Positions 41,662 to 50,786 are shown, counted from the stretch's first letter. The stretch is DNA of 64,000 nt from UMGS1613 sp963616135 (GCA_963616135.1 CAVEJT010000001.1:1-64000), one strand, 5' to 3'. Notes: generated by a model not told the origin, from the letters alone. Program-made: numbers and translations.

Positions 41662-41717
41662 ATTATCACCAACTTAATTTTCTCACAGTTTAATAAAATT
41701 TTTTATAGATAGTCAAT

Positions 41718-42680
41718 CTATGAATTTAGTAAAATGGTAATTATTTCCTTATTTGATATATTTAAGTTATTTAATAATTTAGGATACATGCTGATTTCTG
41801 TAAAACCAGGAATAGTATTAATTTCATTAAAATATAACTTATTATTATCTACATCATATAACCAGTCAACCCTACTCATATCTTTACAATTCAAAATATT
41901 AAATATAGCTAAGGAATACTTTTTTATGCTTTCTTTTATACTTTCATCAATACTAGAAACTATTGTATCTGTTTTATCTTTATATTTTGAATTATAATCA
42001 TACCATTGTTTTTGATTTATAATTTCTCCTATATCAGATATAGTTTGTTTTTTACCCTTTTCCAAAATAGAACACTCTAATTCTCTTTTGTTCTGAATAA
42101 ACTTTTCTATTAATACACTTGAATCATACTTTAAAGCATTTTTAATAGCTTTATTAAGTTCTTGTTTTTTATGTGCAATACTTATACCTATAGACGATCC
42201 ACATTTACAAGGTTTAACAATTACAGGGTATTCAATATTTTTCAAATTAAGATTAGAATTATAAATTAAATATGGTACTTGTGGTATTCCAAATTTTTCT
42301 AGTACTAATTTAGTTAATAATTTATCGTAACATATAATACTAGAATAAGCATCGCACCCGACATATTTAATATCAAATAATTCAAATATGCTAGCATACT
42401 TTCCATCTTCACCACTAAACCCATGTATCATAGGAAATACAATATCAAATTGTTTACTGTATTCAATAATATTATTAATCATTTTTGGATTTTTATTCAT
42501 CCATTTAGTATCAATATTATTAATATCTTGAATTTCATACCAATTATTATCAAAATCTATTCCAACAACTTTAAATTTAAATAAATTAGTATCAATATTA
42601 TTTATAATAAAATTTACTGAATTACAGGATATTTCGTGTTCATATGAATTTCCACCAAATAAAATTAAAACATTCTTCAA
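41718..42680 (-). CDS. ddl: D-alanine--D-alanine ligase
   Basis: Joins two D-Ala for peptidoglycan, an ATP-grasp enzyme of about 320 residues. Seen: KNVLILFGGNSYEHEISCNS (family GGxSxEHEVS), MIHGFSGEDG, VKPCKCGSSIGISIAHKK, and the metal-binding end LYFNEINTIPGFTEISMYP. The TTG at 42680 is my start because GGGTGAT sits just before it at the local spacing; the ATG at 42692 lies on top of that site. The Glu in EINTIPGFTE and Ser in SIGIS are normal. It diverges from the soj gene. Confidence 0.92.
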   Translation of the reverse strand: MKNVLILFGGNSYEHEISCNSVNFIINNIDTNLFKFKVVGIDFDNNWYEIQDINNIDTKWMNKNPKMINNIIEYSKQFDIVFPMIHGFSGEDGKYASIFELFDIKYVGCDAYSSIICYDKLLTKLVLEKFGIPQVPYLIYNSNLNLKNIEYPVIVKPCKCGSSIGISIAHKKQELNKAIKNALKYDSSVLIEKFIQNKRELECSILEKGKKQTISDIGEIINQKQWYDYNSKYKDKTDTIVSSIDESIKESIKKYSLAIFNILNCKDMSRVDWLYDVDNNKLYFNEINTIPGFTEISMYPKLLNNLNISNKEIITILLNS

Positions 42681-42801
42681 AAAATCACCCATTAAATTTT
42701 CTGAATTTAATTTTTAATTATATCAAAAGATCGATTTATTTATAATTTTGTGATAAACTATTTATATATAAATATAAAGAAAAATGAAAAAAGGTGAAAT
42801 A

Positions 42802-43587
42802 ATGGGAAAGATAATAGCATTTGTTAATCAAAAAGGTGGTGTAGGGAAAACTACATCTAGTATAAATTTAGCAGCATCCCTAGGACTTTTAGGAAAAAAG
42901 ACTCTACTTGTTGATTTGGATCCACAAGGTAATAGTACAACAGGTGTTGGAGTGAATAAAGGTGATTTAGAAAATAGTATTTATGAAGTTTTGGTAGATA
43001 GAGCAGAAATTAAAAAGGTAGTAGCAAAAACAAAATTTAAAAATTTATATTTAATACCAGCATCAATAAATTTAGCTGGTGTAGATATGGAATTGGTTGA
43101 GATGTCAAGAGTAAATCCTGAATTTGTACCTCAATTACAATTAAAAAAATACTTAGGTCAAATAAGTGAAGTTTTTGATTATATAATTTTGGATTGTCCA
43201 CCTTCATTAGGACTTATTACTACAAATGCATTAGCAGCCGCAAATTCTGTAATAATACCAGTTCAATGTGAATTTTTCGCACTAGAAGGTATTATGCAAC
43301 TTTTAAATTCTATAATGATAGCTCAAAAGAAATTAAATCCTAGTTTAGATATAGAAGGAGTTTTATTAACTATGTTAGATAATAGAACTAATTTAGGATT
43401 AGAGGTAGTAGAGGAAATTAAAAGTTATTTTAAAGAAAAAGTTTATGATACTATAATACCACGACTTGTAAGACTATCAGAAGCTCCAAGTCATGGAAAA
43501 CCAATTCATGCATATGATCCTAGAAGTAGAGGAACAGAAGCTTATATAAATTTAGCTAAAGAGGTGATTGATAGAAATGGAAACTAA
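42802..43587 (+). CDS. parA: Chromosome partitioning ATPase ParA (Soj)
   Basis: MinD/ParA-type ATPase of 261 residues that acts with Spo0J in origin segregation and controls DnaA. The deviant Walker A is NQKGGVGKTTSSINLAASLG (about residues 8-27), Walker A-prime is LLVDLDPQGNSTTG, and Walker B is YIILDCPPSLGLIT. The ATG at 42802 follows AAAGGTGAAATA; the upstream ATG at 42784 has no such site. It overlaps spo0J by 11 bases. Confidence 0.96.
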   Translation: MGKIIAFVNQKGGVGKTTSSINLAASLGLLGKKTLLVDLDPQGNSTTGVGVNKGDLENSIYEVLVDRAEIKKVVAKTKFKNLYLIPASINLAGVDMELVEMSRVNPEFVPQLQLKKYLGQISEVFDYIILDCPPSLGLITTNALAAANSVIIPVQCEFFALEGIMQLLNSIMIAQKKLNPSLDIEGVLLTMLDNRTNLGLEVVEEIKSYFKEKVYDTIIPRLVRLSEAPSHGKPIHAYDPRSRGTEAYINLAKEVIDRNGN

Positions 43588-44452
43588 AAAAAGAGCTTTA
43601 GGAAAAGGCTTAGAACAATTATTTAATACGGAAAATTTAGATTTAGATAGTTTTGAAAAAGCAGTTTATGAAACTGCTACTAATGAAGAAGTAATAGAAG
43701 TTGATATTGATGAACTAAGAGCTAATCCTTATCAACCAAGAAAAGTATTTAATGATGAAGCATTGATAGAATTATCAAATTCAATAAAAGAGCATGGCGT
43801 TTTTCAACCGATAATCGTAAAAAAAAGCATAAAAGGTTATGAAATAATAGCAGGTGAGAGAAGAGTTAGAGCATCAAAACTTGCAGGTTTAAAGAAAATT
43901 CCAGCTATTATTCGTAATTTAAATGATGAGCAAATGATGGAAATAGCGCTTTTAGAAAATTTACAAAGAGAAAACTTAAGTGCGATAGAAGAAGCCATCG
44001 CATATAAATCAATGATAGAAAAATTATCTTTAACACAGGAAGATTTAGCTAAAAAAGTAGGAAAAAGTAGAAGTCATATAACAAATATATTAGGACTTCT
44101 TCGTCTTCCAAAAGAGGTTCAACAAATGGTTGCGAACAATCAATTAAGTATGGGACATGCTAGAGTTTTAAGTAAATTAGAAGATAATCAAAAAATAATA
44201 GAAATGGCTCATGAAATTGTTGATAAGAAAATACCAGTAAGAGAGCTTGAAAAAGATACTGAATCAACTGAAAAAAAAGTAAAGATAGAAAGACATTCAA
44301 AACCTATTAATAATGATTACAAATATGTAGAAGATTTATTAAGGGAAAAATTAGATACAAAGGTAAAAATCAAAGATAAAAAAATAGAAATTAACTTCAC
44401 TAATGTTGCTGATTTAAATAGAATACTTGAAGTATTAAATGTAAGGGAATAA
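43577..44452 (+). CDS. parB: Chromosome partitioning protein ParB (Spo0J)
   Basis: CTP-dependent DNA clamp that loads at parS, 291 residues. Begins KKRALGKGLEQLF (ParA-stimulating tail), then the CTP box GERRVRASKLAG and ENLQRENLSAIEEA. The HTH LAKKVGKSRSHITNILGLL has Arg after KS, the residue that gives parS rather than Noc-site specificity. The conserved LSMGHARVL follows. Its likely targets are the nine parS sites at 4.07-4.60 kb, about 39 kb away across the origin. Confidence 0.96.
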   Translation: METKKRALGKGLEQLFNTENLDLDSFEKAVYETATNEEVIEVDIDELRANPYQPRKVFNDEALIELSNSIKEHGVFQPIIVKKSIKGYEIIAGERRVRASKLAGLKKIPAIIRNLNDEQMMEIALLENLQRENLSAIEEAIAYKSMIEKLSLTQEDLAKKVGKSRSHITNILGLLRLPKEVQQMVANNQLSMGHARVLSKLEDNQKIIEMAHEIVDKKIPVRELEKDTESTEKKVKIERHSKPINNDYKYVEDLLREKLDTKVKIKDKKIEINFTNVADLNRILEVLNVRE

Positions 44453-44453
44453 T

Positions 44454-45236
44454 ATGGAAAAACTTTTAGAGAAAGAAATTTTAGCTCCTGCTATTATAAT
44501 ATTAGTATGTTTTCTATTATGCATATTATCTAAGAAAATAGTATATAAGATATTTAAAATTAAAATATCACATGTAAACGATAGAAAAAAGAATACTATA
44601 GTAAATTTAATTAATAATATGATTAGATTTATAATTATACTAATTGGAATACTTATGATACTTGAGATTTATTCAATTGATACTAAATCTTTAGTAGCTT
44701 CATTTGGGGTAATAGGTATAGTAGCCGGTTTAGCATTACAGGATTTATTAAAAGATTTTATAGTTGGAATTACTATAATATTTGAAGGTCAATATTCTAT
44801 TGGTGATTGTGTAAGCATTAATGGCTTTAAAGGAGAAGTTATGCCTTCTAATTTAAGAACTACAAAAATAAAGGCTTACACAGGTGAGATTAAATTTATA
44901 TCAAATAGAAATATATCAGAAATAATAAATTATAGTATAGATAAAGCAAATTTAATAATAGATGTTGATGTAGATTATGGGTCTGACATCAAGAAAGTTA
45001 AAGATGTTTTAGATAATTTGTGTAGAAGTATAAAAGAAAAATATAAATTAAAAGAAGTATCTTGTCTTGGTATACAGGAACTTGCATCAAGTTCAATAAA
45101 ATTTAGATTAGTGGCTCAAACAAGTTATTCTAATAGTTTTAGTCTAGAAAGAGAAATAAAGGAAGAGATAGTTGTTGAATTTAATAAGAATAAAATAACA
45201 ATTCCATTTGATCAGGTGGTGGTACATAATGGATAA
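44454..45236 (+). CDS. Small-conductance mechanosensitive channel, MscS family
   Basis: 260 residues. Two or three N-terminal membrane segments lead to the pore helix SFGVIGIVAGLALQDLLKDFIVGITIIFEGQY, which carries the small-residue packing pattern of MscS TM3; the beta domain begins YSIGDCVSINGFKGEV. It releases osmolytes under sudden hypo-osmotic stress. It follows spo0J by one base, the common spo0J-mscS-DUF951-ychF gene order of Firmicutes, and overlaps the DUF951 gene. Confidence 0.92.
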   Translation: MEKLLEKEILAPAIIILVCFLLCILSKKIVYKIFKIKISHVNDRKKNTIVNLINNMIRFIIILIGILMILEIYSIDTKSLVASFGVIGIVAGLALQDLLKDFIVGITIIFEGQYSIGDCVSINGFKGEVMPSNLRTTKIKAYTGEIKFISNRNISEIINYSIDKANLIIDVDVDYGSDIKKVKDVLDNLCRSIKEKYKLKEVSCLGIQELASSSIKFRLVAQTSYSNSFSLEREIKEEIVVEFNKNKITIPFDQVVVHNG

Positions 45237-45414
45237 AGAATACAAAATAGGAAGTATTGTAAAAATGAAAAAAGACCATCCATGTGGAACTAATGAATGG
45301 GAAATAACAAGAATAGGTGCTGATATTAAAATAAAATGTATTAATTGTGGAAGATCAATTATGTTACCTAGAATAGATTTTAATAAAAAACTCAAAAAAA
45401 TAATAAATTATTAG
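45229..45414 (+). CDS. DUF951 family protein
   Basis: 61 residues. KIGSIVKMKKDHPCGTNEWEITRIGADIKIKCINCGRSIMLPR is the complete family pattern (start given in short form: KIGSIVKMKKDHPCGTNEWE). Conserved Cys residues (HPCG, CINCG) suggest a zinc site. Small DUF951 proteins are widespread in Firmicutes between mscS and ychF; function unknown. The ATG at 45229 follows AGGTGGTGGT, eight bases before the mscS stop. Confidence 0.9.
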   Translation: MDKEYKIGSIVKMKKDHPCGTNEWEITRIGADIKIKCINCGRSIMLPRIDFNKKLKKIINY

Positions 45415-45425
45415 GAGGATTTTAA

Positions 45426-46928
45426 GTGAAAAACAATAAAAAAAAGAATAAAAAGAAAGTGATGGGGCCTGTAGTTGAGATTCTCTTTATAGGTATAATT
45501 GTAGCAGTTACAAGTTTTCTATTTAATTTAATAGGTGTAAGTGGTTACAAAACAGAAGGTGGAACATTAGAAACAACTTTGCTTGTTGTTAATAATATTT
45601 TTAGTAAAAGTGGTTTAAAATATATTTTAAATAATTCACTATCTAATTTTCAAACTTTGGAGCCTCTAGTACTTGTTATATTATCCTTAATAGCAATCTC
45701 TATTTTGGAAGCAAGTGGACTTTTAAAACAAGTATTTAGCCCATTAAAAAAAATTAAACCAAAATATGTAACAATGTTAGTGATGTTTGTTGGTATTATA
45801 TCAACATTCATAGGAGATTATAGTTATGCACTCCTATTGCCTTTATCAGGTATACTATATAAATACATAGGTAGGAATTCAAGTCTTGGAGTACTAACTA
45901 TGTTTATCGCTATTACAATTGGCTATGGTACTGGTATAATATATAATTATCAAGCATATGAGCTTGGAAATATAACAGAGATTGCAGCACAAGGAATTTC
46001 CGCTAATTATAACTATGAATTATTATCAAATATATTTGTATTAATAGTATCTACAGTAATTTTAACTTTAGTAGGTACATATTTACTTGAAAGATTAGCA
46101 AAAAAATATCCTAGAAATGAAATTAGTGATAATTTAAACACATCAAAAAAAGCATCAAAAACAACATTAATTACTTTTATCATCATGGTTGCAGTTTTTA
46201 TTTATTGCATAATTCCAGGATTACCAAAGTCAGGTATGTTACTTGATAATACACAACCTACATATATAGGAAAATTATTTGGAGTATCATCACCATTAAA
46301 TCAAGGTTTTATGTTCTTAATAATAGCAATACTTATGATTTGCGGGTTTGTATATGGTACAATATCTAGAAATATTAAAAATAGTGGAGATTATAGTAAT
46401 GCATTAACTAAAACATTTGAAGGCACTGGATATGTCTTTGTATTAATATTTTTTGCATCTATTTTATATGAAATTGTAGATTGGACAAATCTTTCAACTG
46501 TTATATCTACAAATATAATTGACTTTGTGGGATCAAGTAATTTATCAGGATTAATTTTAATTTTAGTAGCATTTTTATCTATTGTAATTATATCAATATT
46601 TATTCCAGCAACAATTACTAAGTGGCAGTTAGTAGCGCCTGTATATGTACCATTATTAATGCGTGCTAATATAAGCCCTGCATTTACTCAAACTTTATTT
46701 ATTGCTGCGGATTCTGTAGGTAAGTTATTTTCACCTATATATATATATTTAATAATAACTATAGGCTTTATGTATAAATTTGAAAAAGATTCTGATATAA
46801 GTATATTTGAAACTATGAAAAAAGTTAAACATATAATAATTATTTTAGGACTTGTATGGTTAATAATAATACTAGGTTGGTATTTATTAGGTGTACCAAT
46901 AGGTATAAATTCAAATATAACTTTATAA
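45426..46928 (+). CDS. AbgT-family transporter
   Basis: 500 residues with about 11 membrane segments after a basic N-terminal tail. GDYSYALLLPLSGILYKYIG, ATITKWQLVAPVYVPLLMRA and FIAADSVGKLFSPIYIYL match the p-aminobenzoyl-glutamate transporter (AbgT) family, some members of which export sulfonamides. The GTG start at 45426 is chosen because GGAGGATTTTAA lies before it. Substrate unknown; it is inserted between DUF951 and ychF, which are often neighbours elsewhere. Confidence 0.8.
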   Translation: MKNNKKKNKKKVMGPVVEILFIGIIVAVTSFLFNLIGVSGYKTEGGTLETTLLVVNNIFSKSGLKYILNNSLSNFQTLEPLVLVILSLIAISILEASGLLKQVFSPLKKIKPKYVTMLVMFVGIISTFIGDYSYALLLPLSGILYKYIGRNSSLGVLTMFIAITIGYGTGIIYNYQAYELGNITEIAAQGISANYNYELLSNIFVLIVSTVILTLVGTYLLERLAKKYPRNEISDNLNTSKKASKTTLITFIIMVAVFIYCIIPGLPKSGMLLDNTQPTYIGKLFGVSSPLNQGFMFLIIAILMICGFVYGTISRNIKNSGDYSNALTKTFEGTGYVFVLIFFASILYEIVDWTNLSTVISTNIIDFVGSSNLSGLILILVAFLSIVIISIFIPATITKWQLVAPVYVPLLMRANISPAFTQTLFIAADSVGKLFSPIYIYLIITIGFMYKFEKDSDISIFETMKKVKHIIIILGLVWLIIILGWYLLGVPIGINSNITL

Positions 46929-46993
46929 TTTACACATCTTTACATATACATTAAAAATAAATTAAAACTACTCTTTTTAATATAATAAAACTT

Positions 46994-47002
46994 TGTTATA
47001 AT
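46994..47002 (+). promoter_or_regulatory. Extended -10 promoter element
   Basis: TGTTATAAT (TG at 46994-46995, TATAAT at 46997-47002), the extended -10 form, after the AbgT-like gene. No clear -35. It would drive the 47.0-kb short transcript. Confidence 0.5.
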
Positions 47003-47007
47003 AAAAA

Positions 47008-47097
47008 TGTAAGATAGGTTATATATTTTACGAATGAGTAGTTACTGTAGAAGAATACAGAAAAGGGGAATACCACTAAGTGGTATTTTTTTTGTAA
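47008..47097 (+). ncRNA. Candidate small RNA of about 85 nt with its own terminator
   Basis: Between the extended -10 at 46.997 kb and a clean terminator (AATACCAC, loop TAA, GTGGTATT, then TTTTTTT; 47069-47094) lies a transcript of about 85 nt. It has a small hairpin CTGTA / TACAG (47045-47060) before the terminator. A second extended -10 (TGGTATAAT, 47103-47111) follows for the next gene. The hairpin could equally be the AbgT-gene terminator or an attenuating leader, so the sRNA call is weak. Confidence 0.35.
47069..47095 (+). terminator. Intrinsic terminator
   Basis: AATACCAC, loop TAA, GTGGTATT, run of T. Strong and clean, upstream of the small membrane-protein gene. Confidence 0.85.
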
Positions 47098-47132
47098 ATT
47101 TATGGTATAATTTACTTATAGAGGTAGGTAAT

Positions 47133-47423
47133 ATGACGGTGTTTGATATAACAAAAAAAGAATATAAAAATTATTCTAAAAAATTTAAAAAAACTTATAT
47201 AGGAAAGCAATACTTTTATTCAAGCGTTGTATTATTTATATTTTTAATTGTAACCTCAGGTTATTGTGCATATAATATATCTATATATAATGAAGTATAT
47301 AAAATAAATAATATGTATTCATTTTTATTTTCGTTAATATTATTATTAATAATTTGGATAGGATATTGTATTTCAGTTATAAGATATGAAAAATTACTAC
47401 ATCAATTTATAAATAATAAATAG
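47133..47423 (+). CDS. Small two-segment membrane protein, uncharacterised
   Basis: 96 residues. After a basic N-terminus (KKEYKNYSKKFKKTYIGKQ), two hydrophobic segments lie at about residues 28-48 and 61-82, ending VIRYEKLLHQFINNK. The ATG at 47133 follows GAGGTAGGTAAT; the frame is open further upstream but runs through a terminator and has no other ribosome-binding site. No family recognised. Confidence 0.65.
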   Translation: MTVFDITKKEYKNYSKKFKKTYIGKQYFYSSVVLFIFLIVTSGYCAYNISIYNEVYKINNMYSFLFSLILLLIIWIGYCISVIRYEKLLHQFINNK

Positions 47424-47486
47424 ATATTTATTTTCATTGTGTTTTTATTAGTTTTATAGTAAACTAGTATGTAAGAGGTGTTTGAA

Positions 47487-48587
47487 ATGAGTTTAACAGC
47501 AGGAATAGTAGGTTTACCAAATGTAGGTAAAAGTACATTATTTAATGCAATTACAAAAAAAAATATTTTAGCAGCTAATTATCCATTTGCTACTATAGAT
47601 CCAAATGTAGGAGTGGTAATAGTACCTGATAAAAGATTGGAATTTTTAAATGATTTATATAATCCAAAAAGCTTAGTTCCAACTACATTTGAATTTACAG
47701 ATATAGCAGGATTGGTAAAAGGAGCATCTTTAGGAGAAGGTTTAGGAAATAAATTTTTATCTCACATAAGAGAAGTAGATGCTATATGTGAAGTTGTTAG
47801 ATGTTTTGAAAATAGCGACATAATACACGTAGAAAATGAAATTAATCCAATAAGAGATATAGAAATAATTGAAGTTGAACTTATATTAGCTGATTTAGAA
47901 GTAGTAGAAAATAGATTTAATAAAATAGGTAAAAAAGCAGCTTTATCTAAAGATAAAGAAGTACAAAAAGAAGCAGCTATACTAACTAAATTAAAAGCAG
48001 CTTTAGAAAAAAATATTCCTATTAGAAGAATAGAATTAACAGAAGACGAAAAATTATATATTAAACCATTTAATTTACTTACAAGTAAGCCAATTATTTA
48101 TGTAGCAAATGTTTCTGAAGATGATTTGCTTTTAGGTGATAATAAATATATAGGTCAAGTAAGAGAGTATGCTAAAAAGGATAATGCATCAGTTGTAGTA
48201 ATATGTGCTAAAACTGAGTCAGATTTAGTTGATATGAGTGATGAAGAAAAGAAAGAATTTTTAAACGAACTTGGTGTAGATTCAAGTGGACTTGATAAGT
48301 TAATTCAAGCTTCATATTCTTTGTTAGGATTAAAAACATTTTTTACAGCTGGTGAGGATGAGTGCCGTGCTTGGACATTTAAGGATGGTATGAAAGCTCC
48401 AGAATGTGCTGGAATAATACATACAGATTTTCAAAAAGGATTTATAAAAGCAGAAGTAATGAGTTATGAAGATTTAGAAAAATATGGAAATGAAAAATCA
48501 GTAAAAGAAGCGGGTAAAATGCGTTTAGAAGGAAAAGATTATATAATGCAAGATGGTGATATTTGTTACTTTAGATTTAATGTATAA
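47487..48587 (+). CDS. ychF: Redox-regulated ATPase YchF
   Basis: OBG-type P-loop NTPase that prefers ATP, 366 residues. G1 GLPNVGKSTLFNAI, NYPFATIDPNVGVV, G3 DIAGLVKGASLGEGLGNKFL and a C-terminal TGS domain with FFTAGEDECRAW and GFIKAEVMSYEDL. Thought to act at the ribosome in stress. ATG at 47487 follows AGAGGTGTTTGAA. It lies before rpsF in Firmicutes, as here after three inserted genes. Confidence 0.96.
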   Translation: MSLTAGIVGLPNVGKSTLFNAITKKNILAANYPFATIDPNVGVVIVPDKRLEFLNDLYNPKSLVPTTFEFTDIAGLVKGASLGEGLGNKFLSHIREVDAICEVVRCFENSDIIHVENEINPIRDIEIIEVELILADLEVVENRFNKIGKKAALSKDKEVQKEAAILTKLKAALEKNIPIRRIELTEDEKLYIKPFNLLTSKPIIYVANVSEDDLLLGDNKYIGQVREYAKKDNASVVVICAKTESDLVDMSDEEKKEFLNELGVDSSGLDKLIQASYSLLGLKTFFTAGEDECRAWTFKDGMKAPECAGIIHTDFQKGFIKAEVMSYEDLEKYGNEKSVKEAGKMRLEGKDYIMQDGDICYFRFNV

Positions 48588-48595
48588 GAGGATAT

Positions 48596-49264
48596 ATGAA
48601 ATTTTTTTGTGAATACTGTGGTGCTAGAATAGATGCTCAAAGAGATGATAAATGTCCACATTGTGGGGCATCATTTAATAATAATAAAACTTATAAAAAG
48701 TTAGAGGAACAAAAAAATCGTGAAGAAGAGTCTAATGCCCAAATTAAACAGGAGATTGTTAAACATACATTAAATGCATTTAAATTTTCGAGAGTTTTCT
48801 TTTTTGTACCTGTTATAATTTTTGTAGTTGTATTAACAATTATCATTGTTGCTTTTGTTAACATTAGTAAAGATTCTACAGATGATATATTTAATAAAGA
48901 TAATGATCATGAGGTTACTGTAAATTTAAATGAATTTGGTAGTACATCAGAGTATAAAGCAAAAGTAACTAAGTATGAACAAACTGAAAGTTTTATGAAA
49001 ACAACTGAAGAAGGCTATGAATATATAAAATTTTATTTAATTGTAGAGAATACTTCAGGTAAACAAATCAAAAGTGAAGATGTAAATTGTTTAGTTGATG
49101 GAATAGCGCAAGATAATGATTTTTCATCAGGTTATTCAACATTACCATTTTTTATAAGTAAAGGTTTGACTGTACAAGGGACTGCTACCTTTAAAGTACC
49201 AACGAGTGCAACAAGCTATGATATAAAATATGGCGACAACATAGTTATACACATAGAAAAATAA
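48596..49264 (+). CDS. Zinc-ribbon membrane protein with DUF4352-like domain
   Basis: 222 residues. N-terminal zinc ribbon CEYCG ... CPHCG (residues 5-23), a charged linker, one membrane segment (about 65-90), then an extracellular domain like DUF4352 (EYKAKVTKYEQTESFM, YIKFYLIVENTSGKQIKSED). This zinc_ribbon-TM-DUF4352 layout is common in Firmicutes membrane proteins of unknown role. It starts nine bases after the ychF stop; a strong terminator follows. Confidence 0.75.
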   Translation: MKFFCEYCGARIDAQRDDKCPHCGASFNNNKTYKKLEEQKNREEESNAQIKQEIVKHTLNAFKFSRVFFFVPVIIFVVVLTIIIVAFVNISKDSTDDIFNKDNDHEVTVNLNEFGSTSEYKAKVTKYEQTESFMKTTEEGYEYIKFYLIVENTSGKQIKSEDVNCLVDGIAQDNDFSSGYSTLPFFISKGLTVQGTATFKVPTSATSYDIKYGDNIVIHIEK

Positions 49265-49299
49265 TTTAAACTAAAACAATTTAACATATTTGTGTGTTT

Positions 49300-49333
49300 A
49301 AAAGTGATAGAATACAATCTATCACTTTTTATG
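49300..49333 (+). terminator. Intrinsic terminator
   Basis: AAAAGTGATAGA, loop ATACAA, TCTATCACTTTT, then T. Twelve perfect base pairs. Confidence 0.9.
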
Positions 49334-49344
49334 CACATACTTTA

Positions 49345-49830
49345 TTAATGTTTTATTAATAAAGTTAAAAATAAATCAATAACAAATAAAGTTATCAACA
49401 CATAACTTAAAATTTTTGGAATTTTATACACAATTTTATCTATCAAAGGTTTAAGAAAATAAACAACAAGTATACCACTCATTCCCCAAATAAGTGCCAT
49501 TTCTATAGAAGTATACTTTCCAACATTTAATTTATGATTTGAATAATCCCATAATTCAGTATGGAAAATCCATTTAATTAAATATCCCCCAATAATTTCT
49601 ATTACAGCAAGCCCAATGGAGCATATAAAAAATAATAGAATAATTTTAATAAATTTGTTAACTTTTAATTTTTCTATAAATTTATTTATAAGCAAAATAA
49701 TAATTACACCGATACCATAAATAGGAGTCCAATAACTTATTAAAATACCGCTTTCACCATTTGAGTAGAAGAATGTTTCAATGAAGTGCCCTAGTATAGA
49801 AAAAATAAAAAAGTAATTTACATAATACAT
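49345..49830 (-). CDS. CmpB-like membrane protein (PF06541-like), paralogue of the 22.1-kb gene
   Basis: 161 residues with five hydrophobic segments. ISYWTPIYGIGVIIILLIN, IGLAVIEIIGGYLIKWIF, LWDYSNHKLNVGKYTS and EMALIWGM match the family seen at 22.1 kb (GPYLPIYGFG, IELIGGLCF, LWDYSNQWGNYKG). The ATG at 49830 follows GGTGATTAT on the minus strand; the longer frame to 50082 overlaps the rpsF start and is not credible. It is transcribed against replication, divergent from rpsF. Confidence 0.72.
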   Translation of the reverse strand: MYYVNYFFIFSILGHFIETFFYSNGESGILISYWTPIYGIGVIIILLINKFIEKLKVNKFIKIILLFFICSIGLAVIEIIGGYLIKWIFHTELWDYSNHKLNVGKYTSIEMALIWGMSGILVVYFLKPLIDKIVYKIPKILSYVLITLFVIDLFLTLLIKH

Positions 49831-49908
49831 ATAATCACCAGTAATATTATGTAAAGAATTAAATTTTTGATACAACAATATAAATTTAATAAATATAATT
49901 AAATAAGG

Positions 49909-49937
49909 TTTACAAATAAAAAAAAGTTTGTTATAAT
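49909..49937 (+). promoter_or_regulatory. Promoter of the rpsF-ssb-rpsR operon
   Basis: TTTACA (49909-49914), 17 bp, TATAAT (49932-49937). Confidence 0.8.
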
Positions 49938-49943
49938 CTAAAA

Positions 49944-50001
49944 CGAGTAAGAAATTTACTCCTTGTTCGAAAGAACCAAAGACCATAAGGAGGTGTAAGA
50001 A
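49944..50001 (+). promoter_or_regulatory. Structured leader of rpsF
   Basis: Two short hairpins lie between promoter and ribosome-binding site: GAGTAA / TTACTC (49945-49961) and GTTC-GAAA-GAAC (49965-49976, a GNRA-type loop). Firmicutes rpsF leaders are often bound by the S6:S18 pair for feedback. The S6:S18-motif bulge could not be confirmed by eye. Confidence 0.45.
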
Positions 50002-50304
50002 ATGAGAAATTATGAAATTATGTTCATAGTAAGACCAACACTTGGAGAAGATGAAATAAAAAAAGTTGCATCTAATTTCCAAAAAACTTTAGAAACTAAT
50101 GGAGCTAAAGTTACAAATGTTGATGCTTGGGGACAAAAACAATTAGCATATGAAATCAAAGTTGGAAATAATACTTACAAAAGTGGATATTACTTCGTAG
50201 TTAATATTGAAGCTGGAGATGATAAGGCTGTTAAAGAGTTTGATCGTTTAGCTTTAATTAACAATGACATTGTTAGGCATTTAATAATTAACAAGGAAGA
50301 CTAA
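50002..50304 (+). CDS. rpsF: 30S ribosomal protein S6 (bS6)
   Basis: 100 residues; MRNYEIMFIVRPTLGEDEI, WGQKQLAYEIKVGNNTYKSG and the KEFDRLALINNDIVRHLI end are typical. S6 pairs with S18 on the platform of the 30S subunit; rpsR is the third gene of this operon, so their amounts are matched. TAAGGAGGTG precedes the ATG. Confidence 0.97.
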   Translation: MRNYEIMFIVRPTLGEDEIKKVASNFQKTLETNGAKVTNVDAWGQKQLAYEIKVGNNTYKSGYYFVVNIEAGDDKAVKEFDRLALINNDIVRHLIINKED

Positions 50305-50315
50305 GAGGTGAATCT

Positions 50316-50771
50316 ATGAATAAAGTAATATTATTAGGAAGATTAACTGCTAAACCAGAACTACGTTATACACCACAAAATACAGCATTTACAAGATTTA
50401 GTGTTGCTGTAAATAGAAATTTTACAAATGCTGATGGTAAGAGAGATGCTGATTTTATAAATGTAGTAGCATGGCGTAAACAAGCAGAAACTATATCAAA
50501 ATTTTTTGATAAAGGAAATTTAATTGCCCTAGAGGGTAGATTACAAACTGGAAGTTATGATGACAAGGATGGAAACAAAAGATATACAGTTGATGTTGCT
50601 TTAGATAATTTTGAATTTGTTGAAAGTAAGAGTGCAAGAGCAGCTTCTACAACAACTTCAAACGAACCAACACCATATGATTATCAAGAGTCAAATTCAG
50701 TAAATGTAGAGAATGATCCTTTTGCAGAGTTTGGTGATAGCGTTTCTATAGATGATAATTTCCTAGAATAA
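50316..50771 (+). CDS. ssb: Single-stranded DNA-binding protein
   Basis: 151 residues: OB-fold domain (MNKVILLGRLTAKPELRYTP, FINVVAWRKQAETISKFFDK, YTVDVALDNFEF), a short serine/threonine linker and the acidic tip FAEFGDSVSIDDNFLE. The family tip is DDDIPF; here the aromatic is followed by LE (DNFLE), a small change at the site that recruits partner proteins. Sits between rpsF and rpsR as in most Firmicutes. Confidence 0.96.
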   Translation: MNKVILLGRLTAKPELRYTPQNTAFTRFSVAVNRNFTNADGKRDADFINVVAWRKQAETISKFFDKGNLIALEGRLQTGSYDDKDGNKRYTVDVALDNFEFVESKSARAASTTTSNEPTPYDYQESNSVNVENDPFAEFGDSVSIDDNFLE

Positions 50772-50786
50772 TAGGAGGAAATAAAT

